DNA of 64,000 nt from contig MJCC01000005.1 of assembly GCA_001766655.1 (NCBI GenBank), positions 414,072 to 478,071 on the forward strand, given 5' to 3'. The DNA comes from Phytomonas francai (taxonomy: Eukaryota > Euglenozoa > Kinetoplastea > Trypanosomatida > Trypanosomatidae). The notes under the pieces are model-generated. The model searched no databases, was not told where the DNA came from, and was given only the letters and a program-made list of their open reading frames with translations. Position numbers and translations under genes: made by a program. Below are positions 38,433-47,903 of this stretch, piece by piece. The first letter of the stretch is position 1; each line of letters opens with the position of its first letter.

Positions 38433-39608
38433 CACAGGGAATCATTACGATCCTGGCGGCGCTTCGTGATTAATGCGCGCGAGGCTGCCAATTTTTTTTT
38501 ATGCGAAAAATAATAATATAAAACATCTCGACCAATGCCACTATTACACCACCACCATCACCACTAAAAGCTATAGCATTGGCTGTTTTTTAATTTGGAT
38601 GAAACGATACAATGACAGTATTCGGACATGTGTGTAACTTTTTTAAGAAAATGTATCGCGGAAATGACAAATGGTGGGCAAGGGGGTACACAGGCTTGTG
38701 GAAAATGGAGGGCTATATTGCCTTAAATGGCAAGGGGAAAAAAACAAGAAGACTTTCCCCTTTTTTTCTAAAACTAGCCGCAGGCTACGTTTTATCGGAA
38801 CGTCATCGATTCCTTTTCTCTCAGTGAAGAAGCCCCTCCCCTCCCCTTTTCCGAGATTAAATCAACCAACCAACTTCGCCCGCAACTTTACCTTTTTTTT
38901 GGACAACCTCGTTTCCTCTTCCTCATTGCATACTTGAGGAAGATGAAGGAATGTGCATTTATAAAACAGGCGAAGGGGATACCGTTGGGATTGCACCTAT
39001 TTGCAGTGTGGAGGAAGGATGGCGCTTATTCAAGCCATGCGATGTGGAAGCAGATTGGACTTAGAGCGTACTAAAAGGATTGTGCAGATGTTCCTCAACC
39101 TCGTGTCGTCGAATTGTAAAGTACTGAAAAGGTTTTGTGATAGTAAAATAAAACGATTAAACCCTTCTGTTACAATAGCTTGCGCTTTGTTTCCTTTAGA
39201 CGTGCTTACAAACTTTGTACTGCTTATCAGCGATAAACCTTTTCACTCTAATTTTGGCTGTCTAGCTTTTCCAAGTGCTCTTGCCTCTAATTTTAATTCT
39301 TTTTAAAAAAAAAAACGGTGATTATAGAAACCTTTTTGTTGTTGCTGTTGCTGTTGTTATTAAACGCGAGGCATTGATCATCCTTACAGCGTACAAAAGA
39401 AGGAACTCGTAGCCGTTTCGATCCTAAGTGCACGCGACTTCGATGAACGATACACACACCCCTCTATCCTTACTGTGACAAGACTGATCTACTGAGCTCT
39501 ATCGACATCCCCCTCTCTCTCTCTCGCGATATATACATATACATAGCTATTGATACACACCCGCACGCGTTCCCATTTTGCCTGACCCCGACCCCGTCCC
39601 CGCCGATA
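38433..39608. other. Intergenic spacer, 1.2 kb
   Basis: The spacer contains a CCA/CAC-rich stretch near 38549-38568, several A and T runs and a CT repeat near 39508-39523. Two short + strand frames (ATG 38612 to 38827; ATG 39019 to 39306) lack family features and good acceptors and are not called. No other gene is seen. Confidence 0.5.
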
Positions 39609-41588
39609 ATGGTCAAGAAGGAGGAGGACGCGAAGGTGGACGTGAAGCCGGAGGTGCATTCGGAGACGAGCAGCGCGGATGACCCCGGGAGCGATTCCGA
39701 GGCGAACTGGTGGGAGCAGGAGCACCTGCGGCTGGTCGGCAAGGGCGAGAAGCAGTGGGAGACGCTCGAGCACAACGGCGTGCTCTTCCCGCCGCCGTAC
39801 GAGCCGCACGGGGTGCCGGTCTTCTACGAGGGCGTCGCGGTGCCGCTGCTGCCGGAGGAGGAGGAGGTCGCGACGATGTTCGCCGCGCTGAAGGAGCACG
39901 ACTACTACCGCAGCCCGGTCTTCCGCGCGAACTTCTTCCGGAGCTGGCGCGCGATCCTGGACCGCCGGGCGCACCCGATCCGCCGCCTCGAGCTCTGCGA
40001 TTTCGACGCGATCTACCGCTGGCACTGCGCGGCGCGCGAGGCGCGGCGGGCCCGGACGCCGGCGGAGAAGCGGGCGGCGCGGGCGGCGGCGGCGGCCGCG
40101 GCGGAGCCGTTCCGCTGGTGCCTGTGGGACGGCCGCCGCGAGGCGGTGGCGAACTTCCGCGTGGAGCCGCCGGACCTCTTCCGCGGGCGCGGGCAGCACC
40201 CGCTCGCGGGCACGCTGAAGCCGCGCGTGGCGCCGGAGGCGGTGACGCTGAACCTCGGCCCGGGGGCGCCCGTCCCGGCGGCGCCGCCCGGCCACCACTG
40301 GCGCGCCGTCCAACACGACCCGACGGTGACGTGGCTCGCGACCTGGCGGGACGCGGTGACCGGGGGCACGAAGTACGTCATGCTCGCGGCGTCGTCGGCG
40401 GTGAAGGGCCGCGCGGACCTCCGCAAGTTCGAGACCGCGCGCCGCCTCAAGGACCACATCGACGCCGTCCGCGCGCACTACACCCGGCGCTTCGCCGACG
40501 ACGACCCCAAGGTCGCGCAGTGCGCCGTCGCCATGTACTTCATCGACAAGCTCGCCCTCCGCGTCGGGAACGAGAAGGGCGAGAACGAGGCCGACACCGT
40601 CGGCTGCTGCTCGCTCCGCGTCGAGCACCTCGAGCTCCGGCCCGGCAACGTCGTCAAGTTCGACTTCCTCGGCAAGGACTCCATTCGCTACGTCAACGAG
40701 GTGACCGTCCTGCCGGAGGTCCACGCGCTGCTCCGTAGGTTTATGCACGGCAAGCGCCCAGGCGACGACGTCTTTGACCGCCTCACCACCACCCAGCTCA
40801 ACGACCACCTCAAGTCGTTCATGGAGGGCCTCACGGCAAAGGTCTTCCGTACCTATAACGCCTCCATCACCCTCGATCGATGGTTTAAGGAGAAGCCCGT
40901 CGACCCGAAGGGCTCCGTCCCCGACAAGCTCGCCTACTTCAACAAGGCCAACACCGAAGTCGCGATCCTCTGCAACCATCAGAAAACTGTCTCGAAGGGG
41001 TTCGCCCGGCAATTCGCGCAATTAACCACAAAGCTAGAATACACGAAACGAATTCTCAACGGCCTTCAGAAGGTGAAGGAGGAATCCGCAAAGAGCAAAT
41101 CGTTTGAGGCAGCCGTGAAAGAATTCTTCGAAGAACAGGATCGCATCCAGTACGAGTGGCTGGAAACGTACGGAACGGAGGAGCAGAAAAAGGAGTACGC
41201 GGAGGTCGTCGCGAACCGCGGGGAGCCGAAGATTCGCTCCGCCTCCGGTGAGGAGAAGAAGAAGAAGAAGAAGAGCGCCAGCACAAAGAAAAAAGAGACG
41301 AAAACGAGAGCGTCGTCCAAATCCAAGGCAAAGTCGTCAAGAAATTCCAGCCCAGCGAAGAAAAAGAAGGGCGTCCTAAATGGTAAATCCAAAGCCTCCA
41401 AAAAGGCGAACAAGACAAAGGCCTCGTCGAAATCAAAAAATCCAATAAAGAAGGTAAAGAAGGAGGAGGCGGACGTTTCCAACGGGGAGACACTCGCCAG
41501 TATAGCATTGAAAAAACGCCCGAACACGCATCCTCGCATCGTCAAAGAGGAAGAAAGTGAAGATGATATTCCTCTATCCGCACTATAG
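39609..41588 (+). CDS. TOP1A: DNA topoisomerase IB, large subunit (split kinetoplastid type)
   Basis: A 659-residue protein matching the core of eukaryotic topoisomerase IB, which relaxes DNA supercoils through a 3'-phosphotyrosine intermediate. Active-site residues visible are Arg318 (L-R-V-G-N-E-K-G-E), Lys356 (F-L-G-K-D-S-I-R-Y), Arg414 (F-R-T-Y-N-A-S) and His457 (I-L-C-N-H-Q). After a coiled linker the protein ends in a Lys/Ser-rich tail. The conserved C-terminal Ser-Lys-x-x-Tyr motif with the nucleophilic Tyr is absent. This is the arrangement known in kinetoplastids, where a second gene supplies the Tyr domain; that small subunit is not in this window. The Lys-rich tail probably carries nuclear localisation. 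GC-rich codons dominate until about 40980, then fade. Confidence 0.93.
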   Translation: MVKKEEDAKVDVKPEVHSETSSADDPGSDSEANWWEQEHLRLVGKGEKQWETLEHNGVLFPPPYEPHGVPVFYEGVAVPLLPEEEEVATMFAALKEHDYYRSPVFRANFFRSWRAILDRRAHPIRRLELCDFDAIYRWHCAAREARRARTPAEKRAARAAAAAAAEPFRWCLWDGRREAVANFRVEPPDLFRGRGQHPLAGTLKPRVAPEAVTLNLGPGAPVPAAPPGHHWRAVQHDPTVTWLATWRDAVTGGTKYVMLAASSAVKGRADLRKFETARRLKDHIDAVRAHYTRRFADDDPKVAQCAVAMYFIDKLALRVGNEKGENEADTVGCCSLRVEHLELRPGNVVKFDFLGKDSIRYVNEVTVLPEVHALLRRFMHGKRPGDDVFDRLTTTQLNDHLKSFMEGLTAKVFRTYNASITLDRWFKEKPVDPKGSVPDKLAYFNKANTEVAILCNHQKTVSKGFARQFAQLTTKLEYTKRILNGLQKVKEESAKSKSFEAAVKEFFEEQDRIQYEWLETYGTEEQKKEYAEVVANRGEPKIRSASGEEKKKKKKSASTKKKETKTRASSKSKAKSSRNSSPAKKKKGVLNGKSKASKKANKTKASSKSKNPIKKVKKEEADVSNGETLASIALKKRPNTHPRIVKEEESEDDIPLSAL

Positions 41589-42269
41589 GAGACCACAAAT
41601 TAAAAAAAAAAAGAGAATAACTATAATAGGATAAAGGAAGCGATTTGTTGCTGCTTGTGATGTTTTTTTTTTCTAGATGAAGATGATAGTAATACAGGAT
41701 GATCAAGAATAGATGAAGACTTTAAAAAAAAAAAAGGCGCATGAAAGGCTACGCAAACCAATGCCCCGCCACCATCCCTTAAACAACGTCTAAGAACAGA
41801 ATGATGAAGTCCATGGCAGCGTTTCCCTATGCAGTTGCTGCTAGCCTAGGCTGATTTTGCAATCAAGTAGAAAACCAATAGAGGGCGCGAAAATTATTGT
41901 CTTATAAACAATAAAGGGTGAGCATTATTTCTTAAAGGTGGTATTCTTCAATAAATACGAGGCTTGAATATCTCACAAAAAGTGATACACAGTAAAGCGA
42001 CGTCGACACTATAATAAAAATGAAGCAAGGGTATGTTTCAAACCGGAACACAAACTAAACGTGTTTTTATACCTTTTTGAGATGCCCTACTTGAGAGGCT
42101 TTATAACCATTTAACCCTCCTTTTACTTATACTAAAGCGTATTTCACTGAATAATTGAACTTCTGTGTTGTTTCTCATGACAACAGGGGCGCTTTCTGGT
42201 GTTAATGGGGCCCATCGGCAATGGTGTGGTTAAATACTGATGTGTGTGTATGTGTAGATATGTACAGTA

Positions 42270-42306
<37 letters not shown>

Positions 42307-42645
42307 TGCATGATTAGATGATAAATGCGATTTGCCATTATTTATCATAACATAACTACTCTGTGTCTGTACCCGGTCTGTGGCTGTTTTCTCGCTCTTT
42401 AATCCTTGGTAACGCTATGCATTCTCTTCTCTATGGGATTTCACTTTTGTATGGTATTCAATATATCCATCACAAAAGGGTAAACGTGCTGATTTCAGGC
42501 ACACACATATACGTATATATATATATATATATATGCATATGTATATAGGAAAAGAGAGATACATATGCGTAGACCTTATAGATTTGTAGTTTTTCTTCGC
42601 TCAAGACTATCCAAATTATTTGGTGCGGTTCTATTCTAAATACAC
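41589..42645. other. Intergenic spacer, 1.1 kb, with hairpin
   Basis: AT-rich. It holds A runs just after the upstream stop, a hairpin with a TA core at 42265-42308 preceded by a TG-rich stretch (about 42238-42256), and a second TA repeat near 42512-42534. No gene is seen. Confidence 0.55.
42265..42308. repeat. Intergenic palindrome with TA core
   Basis: CAGTATAT at 42265-42272 pairs with ATATACTG at 42301-42308 around a TA dinucleotide tract. It is similar in form to the palindromes at 24647, 30065 and 52553. Confidence 0.6.
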
Positions 42646-45645
42646 ATGCCGCTCAAGACACTTTCAAGCCATCTTCGGCTTCACCCAGAAGACATTGACC
42701 GATCCTTGCAAAAACTAACTTGCACCTCTAAAAGTATTGCTGAAGTCGATATTCATCCATCGGCTCTCTGGAGACTCGTTGCCGAGGGCTCCAACGAGGT
42801 CCGAGGCGTAGCACGCGCGTATACCACGTTGTGGACGGGAAAAGGATACCCAAATGCGCATGCTGTAGGTATGAAACCCTTCCCTGATGGTGAGCCCCGT
42901 CAACTCAATGGACTTTCCCCCTCCTCGACCACCTCTCCCCCCCCTTCCGATACCACCGCGCGGCCGGGGGAAGAGACGCATATGAACCTCGCGATCGCCT
43001 TTTCGCTTCACACGGTGCTGCTTTCCCGGAATCGCCTTACGCAGACGCTCGGGTGCGTGCAGTTCCGAAACGTTGTGCGGCTCTCCCTTCTCGGGAACGG
43101 CATCCGGCGCGTCGCGGACTGCGAGCCCCTCGGCCTCCTCGCCCAGCTCGCGTATTTATCGCTCGAGTTCAACCCGGTCGCCGCGCTCCCGCACTACCGC
43201 GCGCACCTCCTTCGAATTTGCAGCTTCCCGGGCCCCCTCGAGGAGGGCCGCTGCCGCCTCCGAAAGCTCGACGGGGCCGCCGTGCGGAGGGCGGAGGTCG
43301 CGGCCGCCGCGGTTTGCCTTCAGCGCGAGGCCGTCCTCCTGCCGGAGCTCCTCGGGCGGCGGTACCTCGGCGGCTTTCTCGTCCACGTCGAGGCGACGAT
43401 GGGCGTGCAGGCGGAGATGCGAAGGCTCGGGCTCGTCGTCGGCCGCCGCCAACCCGAGCGGGGGCTCGACGGTGTTGTCAAGCACTGCGCGAGGGCGGCG
43501 TTGGGTCGCTGTGGGATTCACGAAACGGCCCACGCCACGCAGCTGCTCATCGCGCGATCCCTTAAAGAGTTCAAAAAGAATCCGCAGGACGCTTCTTTGG
43601 GGGATGCTAGCGATCCTGCGCAGCGATCCGCGTTTTCCTCGAGCCTCACCGTGGAGGGGTCGGTGGGGACGCGAACGGCGTTGGATGGTAGCACGATCAG
43701 CGTATTAGACGAGACCTCCGAAATTGTTTTAGAGGATCTGCGCTGGAGTAAAGACTCCTTGCGGAATGCTGAAGCGGCGAGGACCTCCGCAGCCTGCAAA
43801 GTATGCTCTCAAGCGGCCTTTCGTCGACTTGTATCAATCTTGGATGTGAGGCTTTGCGCATGTCTTCTGCGAATTGCGCGTTTACTCGGTGTATCGCTCC
43901 TCTCTAAGGATGTAGATGCGCTGTGCGAGATGTGGCTTTCCACCGCGTTGAGCACTGAGGAGACGACCCTTGCGGATATTTACGCAAAGAAGACGCTCGA
44001 CGAGGGCAATCGAATGCGTCGACACTCGAGCGGAGCGCGCTCAATCAAACAAGAAATAGAAAATCAAAAGGAAATGAATCCAACCAAGGCAAGCAAAGAA
44101 GACGCCCAATCCCTTTCTGCTCTCAAGCGTCGCCCTGGGTCGTTATCGCTTGCCTCACCTTCGGAGAAAATCTCTCCACGAGAAGAATCCATTCCCGAAC
44201 CCGAACTCGCCTGCGAGCTCTTTCCAGAAAAATACGAAGATGTCCTCGAAGAAAAGAAACTGAGTATGCCCTCAACGCAGCTCAGGGAGCAAACCCTCTC
44301 CTCCGCTAGCTCAGACGCGTCAGAAAAGCGCTCCGAAGATTGGAAATCCCCAGTTGGTGAAGAAGGAGATGAAAGGAGTATTCAAATGAAAAGTGATTTG
44401 ATCACTAAACCAACAGAATTAGCAGAGTTTACTCCAGTTCGGGCATGCCAGATGCCATTTTACCCCTCTCCAGATGAATCGCACCTGGAGAAAAATATTC
44501 TAGAGGCATTAAATTCGAAACCAAATTCAAGCAATTCGTGTACAAATGGATCCAGCAAGGATGAAGAATCGCGCATCAAGATCGTATTGAATGCCCATCA
44601 TGTAGTGAGAAAAAAGATAACTTTTGGAATTTGGAGAAAAGCGCTTTTGAGGAGGAATCTTCTGAGGAATTTTTACCAGTCCGTTTCCACTAGGATGAAG
44701 GACGCGCCGATACTTCAGAGAGTTTCCAACCTCTCCATGCTCCGTTTCGTCTTTGATTTGTCTTATTTAGAGCGTAAAAGGGTCTTTTTCGCAGCGTGGA
44801 GGCACCGAAAAGAAGAGATACGGATGATTCGTCATGCTCGACAGCGTGTTTTGCTTTGCCTTTGGTGGAGGCGGGCGCGTTCGGCGAGGTTGTGTAGGCA
44901 AATGCATTACGAACGCAATAGACGGCGAGCAGAGGGGTTGCTTAATACTTGGAAACGACGCGCACTGTTGGAACGCGATAGACGGTTTCGAGAAAGTCAA
45001 ACAAAGGCTCTTCAAGGTGCTCCACAGACCCCACCCGCGATGACAACCTCTTTGGTGAACGGGAAAAATCAGGATTATGTGTTGGAAGGGGGGGAAGAAG
45101 GCTGCTTTGTGAGCCATATCTGTGAACAAACACCCCTCCAACGCGGCCCTTTTCAATTGCCAGCCTCAAACGCCACCTCCCCTTCTTCCGGTAGATTTGC
45201 GAAAAGCGTTCAACCCTCCTCATCCCCCACTTCTTTCCCTCCTACGGAAAGGAAGAAAGCAACGACGCCTCCAGCTCATTCGCACGTGGAGCGTGCTTTA
45301 GCTGTAGAGGATGCTATGGCGCACATCACGATAAGACACCCCTTTTCCGAGGACGACGTCGCCGCTTTGGTAGAAAAAGCCTCCTTTCTCCTGCGCGATC
45401 GCGAGGTTCTAGTGAAACTTGTAGTGGATCAGCTCGTAGAGTGCGAGAAGGCACGCGCGGTATCGCGTTGGCTTGAGAAAAGAGTAGAAACACTGCAAGA
45501 GGATGTGAAGAAATGTATGCGGCGTGAGGAGGAAGAACGTCGTGTACGGACCGAGTATGAAATCGAGCTGAAACATCTTCGTAAATGTGTAGAGGAGCTA
45601 CGAGAGGAACGTCGGGAGTGGATCGAAAGATTCGCACCCCGTTAA
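42646..45645 (+). CDS. LRR, Sfi1-like and coiled-coil protein (basal body candidate)
   Basis: A 999-residue protein. Leucine-rich repeats of the SDS22-like type lie at about 112-195 (SLHTVLLSRNRL, VVRLSLLGNGI, AQLAYLSLEFNPV, then an LRR-cap-like LRKLDG). A Ser/Glu-rich disordered middle (about 440-640) follows. Residues about 655-785 hold repeats with an Arg-rich helix carrying F-x-x-W or L-x-x-W and Arg/Lys: ITFGIWRKALLRRN, RVFFAAWRHRKE, VLLCLWWRRARSARL, GLLNTWKRRALLERD. This is the pattern of Sfi1/centrin-binding repeats. The last 100 residues are a coiled coil. The combination suggests a centrin-binding protein at the basal body or flagellar cytoskeleton; that is inference from domains. 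A GC-rich plateau covers about 42950-43560. Confidence 0.75.
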   Translation: MPLKTLSSHLRLHPEDIDRSLQKLTCTSKSIAEVDIHPSALWRLVAEGSNEVRGVARAYTTLWTGKGYPNAHAVGMKPFPDGEPRQLNGLSPSSTTSPPPSDTTARPGEETHMNLAIAFSLHTVLLSRNRLTQTLGCVQFRNVVRLSLLGNGIRRVADCEPLGLLAQLAYLSLEFNPVAALPHYRAHLLRICSFPGPLEEGRCRLRKLDGAAVRRAEVAAAAVCLQREAVLLPELLGRRYLGGFLVHVEATMGVQAEMRRLGLVVGRRQPERGLDGVVKHCARAALGRCGIHETAHATQLLIARSLKEFKKNPQDASLGDASDPAQRSAFSSSLTVEGSVGTRTALDGSTISVLDETSEIVLEDLRWSKDSLRNAEAARTSAACKVCSQAAFRRLVSILDVRLCACLLRIARLLGVSLLSKDVDALCEMWLSTALSTEETTLADIYAKKTLDEGNRMRRHSSGARSIKQEIENQKEMNPTKASKEDAQSLSALKRRPGSLSLASPSEKISPREESIPEPELACELFPEKYEDVLEEKKLSMPSTQLREQTLSSASSDASEKRSEDWKSPVGEEGDERSIQMKSDLITKPTELAEFTPVRACQMPFYPSPDESHLEKNILEALNSKPNSSNSCTNGSSKDEESRIKIVLNAHHVVRKKITFGIWRKALLRRNLLRNFYQSVSTRMKDAPILQRVSNLSMLRFVFDLSYLERKRVFFAAWRHRKEEIRMIRHARQRVLLCLWWRRARSARLCRQMHYERNRRRAEGLLNTWKRRALLERDRRFRESQTKALQGAPQTPPAMTTSLVNGKNQDYVLEGGEEGCFVSHICEQTPLQRGPFQLPASNATSPSSGRFAKSVQPSSSPTSFPPTERKKATTPPAHSHVERALAVEDAMAHITIRHPFSEDDVAALVEKASFLLRDREVLVKLVVDQLVECEKARAVSRWLEKRVETLQEDVKKCMRREEEERRVRTEYEIELKHLRKCVEELREERREWIERFAPR

Positions 45646-46026
45646 GTGAAGTTTATGTATATCTATATATAGATATATATAGATATATATAGATATATAT
45701 AGATGGGATACATTTTCGCTAGAATCCAATAAAGAAATGGAATAACGAAGATGATGCGAATAGAAGAAAAAATGGGCACTCAAAAGCTATAGACGTGTGT
45801 TCTTTGTAAGGGAGTGTCCGGTTCATTTTCCGCACCCTTTTTTCTTCCCTTTTGTTGTGCTGTGCGGCCCCATTGCGTGAATGCTGGAGTCTCCGGTCTC
45901 CTATTTCCCCCCTTTTCCCCCCTTTTCCCCCCATTTTACATCGTTTCCACCCACCCACCCACCCCCCTCCCGCTCTCTGGGACTAGCTTTTTTCCCGCAA
46001 CCTTGTCTTTTTAGATCCTCCCCCGG
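45646..46026. other. Intergenic spacer with tandem repeat and acceptor
   Basis: A 10-bp tandem repeat, AGATATATAT, occupies about 45669-45704. A block of repeated TTTTCCCCCC units (about 45904-45935) makes a long pyrimidine tract. A second tract ends in AG at 46013-46014, 12 nt before the next ATG. Confidence 0.6.
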
Positions 46027-47499
46027 ATGTTCGGCGGGGGCGAGGAGTACTTCCAGGAGCCGCCGCAGATCGACCGGGACACGCTCCGCCGCTACGCCGC
46101 CTTCTGCGCGCGGCTTCGCGGCCTTCAAAAGCCGAGCAAACGGGCGATCGCGGAGCTGGTCGGGCTCGCGGGGGCGGTGGGCGCGTCCCCGGCGTCCTGC
46201 GAGCTCGTCGTCGGGGCGGTTCTTCGGCACGCGAAGGCGTGGGCGGGGCCGCGGCAGCTCGCGGCGTGGTGCCTCCTCGACGCCCTGGCGAAGAGCCGCC
46301 GGGCGACCTACGGCCACGCGGCCGCGCGGCACCTCCTCGCGGTCGGCCGCGAGCACCTCCCCCTCGACGACGCCGCGCTCGGCCGGCGCTACGCCGGGCT
46401 GCTCGCGAGCTGGGCGGGGGTCTTCCCGGCCCACGTCGTGGCCGCCCTCGGGCTCGCGGGGGCGGAGCGGCGGTGGGCCGCGGCCCACCCCGACGAGGCC
46501 GCCGCCCAGCGCCGCGCCGAGGAGGACGCGTGGGCGCGCGAGGAGCGGGCCGCCGCCGACGCCGACGGGCTCGACCTCTTCGGGCGGCCCTGCCTCGACT
46601 ACCTGCAGGGCCGCTGCGCGTGGGGGCCCGCCTGCCGCCTGCTCCACCCCCCGGGCGAGGAGGGCTCGCTCCCGCCGGAGTGCCGCCTCGGGGACTGGAA
46701 GTGCCCCGCCTGCGGGGTCATCAACCGGCACTTCCGCCGGCGATGCGCGAACTGCGTGCGCGAGAAGCCGCAGTACAAAAAGGAGCGGGCGCGGCCCGCC
46801 GAGGACGCGCGGCTGACCGCCCCCGACGCCGACGCCCTCCAGAGCCTCCGGCAGCAGTTCGGCTACAACCCGTACATCGCCGAGGAGGCGATCCAGCACT
46901 GGCGGCTCCGCTTCGCGCACACCGACCTCGAGGCCTACCTCGACGAGCGACGGGCCGCCTACCGGGTTCGCATCCTCGCCAAGAAGCCCAGCAACCCCCT
47001 CGAGGAGCACTGTAAATCGCAAAAGCACTTCCCAGATATCGATATCGGGCCAGATGAGGCGTATTTGCGCTTTATCGCCTCGGGCGGCGTCCTCGATGCC
47101 GAGCAGTCCGCCAAGCGAAGGCGAGCCGACGGATTGATCCCGCCCGGGACGACCCCGTCCAGCGCGGTCGCGATTCTCTCGCAGATGATTCTCGAACGAG
47201 GCGTGCGGGATTCGACGGCGGTGGCCCTTTTTACCGAGCTCGGACGCTATGTGCGCGCCTTGGCTGGCGGGGAGGGCGGCGAGGCGCAGACGGAGAATGG
47301 GGCCGGGCTCTCGCCGGCGCAAGCAGAGGCCTTTTTGTCGGCTGCAAAGCTTGGGTTTACGGCATGGAATACTAATAAAGAAAGCGTCCCGTTTGTTGCT
47401 GCCTTTTTCAAGATGATCCGCCATGTTGAGAATAAGATTGGCTTGAACGCGGCGGGCGTGGATACCTTGGTCGCCATGACGACAAACTTCTTAGCCTGA
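46027..47499 (+). CDS. CID, CCCH and RanBP2-type zinc-finger protein
   Basis: A 490-residue protein. Residues about 12-150 fit the CTD-interaction domain (CID) of Pcf11/Nrd1-type factors: an eight-helix pattern with S-K-R-A-I-A-E-L near the start and A-A-W-C-L-L-D-A-L-A-K-S in the place of the L-Y-L-L-D-S-I-x-K-N helix. A CCCH finger follows at about 188-207 (C-x7-C-x5-C-x4-H), then a RanBP2-type finger at about 222-243 (W-x-C-x2-C-x10-C-x2-C). The rest is helical and unassigned. CID proteins bind the RNA polymerase II tail and act in transcription termination or 3' processing, which fits CPSF73 in the same array without proving a link. The RNA polymerase II tail of kinetoplastids lacks heptads, so the CID ligand is open. 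The gene is strongly GC-rich to about 47000. Confidence 0.75.
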   Translation: MFGGGEEYFQEPPQIDRDTLRRYAAFCARLRGLQKPSKRAIAELVGLAGAVGASPASCELVVGAVLRHAKAWAGPRQLAAWCLLDALAKSRRATYGHAAARHLLAVGREHLPLDDAALGRRYAGLLASWAGVFPAHVVAALGLAGAERRWAAAHPDEAAAQRRAEEDAWAREERAAADADGLDLFGRPCLDYLQGRCAWGPACRLLHPPGEEGSLPPECRLGDWKCPACGVINRHFRRRCANCVREKPQYKKERARPAEDARLTAPDADALQSLRQQFGYNPYIAEEAIQHWRLRFAHTDLEAYLDERRAAYRVRILAKKPSNPLEEHCKSQKHFPDIDIGPDEAYLRFIASGGVLDAEQSAKRRRADGLIPPGTTPSSAVAILSQMILERGVRDSTAVALFTELGRYVRALAGGEGGEAQTENGAGLSPAQAEAFLSAAKLGFTAWNTNKESVPFVAAFFKMIRHVENKIGLNAAGVDTLVAMTTNFLA

Positions 47500-47903
47500 T
47501 TGGTGACCCAAAGATGTGGAACGATATAGGAACCAAGACGGGAAAAGGAAATGGAAAGGTTTTCGACGGGGAAGAGGGTGTATATATATATATAAAGAAA
47601 TTTTGACAGGAGCGTAGCAAAATCGCAATTCAACGTATGAGTAAGCGGAGAAGCCTTTGAAACGTCTATTAAGATGATGTGTCCTTATATATCTATGTGT
47701 GTGTGTGTGTGCGTGTGTGTGTCTGTGTCTGTGTGTGGTGGTGGTGCTGCTGTTGTCCCCTCACTACTTCTTAGACTCTTTGGCATTTTGATGTTATCAC
47801 GATAGGCCTACTATTATAAGAATATTAAGCCCCACATAAGATCTATACTAACGACATCCGATTTATCCTTTTTTGCGTTACTTTCAATTTCCTTCCACAC
47901 GCC
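47500..47903. other. Intergenic spacer with TG repeat
   Basis: A TA microsatellite lies at about 47580-47594 and a TG-rich repeat at about 47695-47740. Pyrimidine-rich sequence at 47865-47900 precedes the next ATG, but no AG closes it before the start, so the acceptor used is unclear. Confidence 0.55.
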
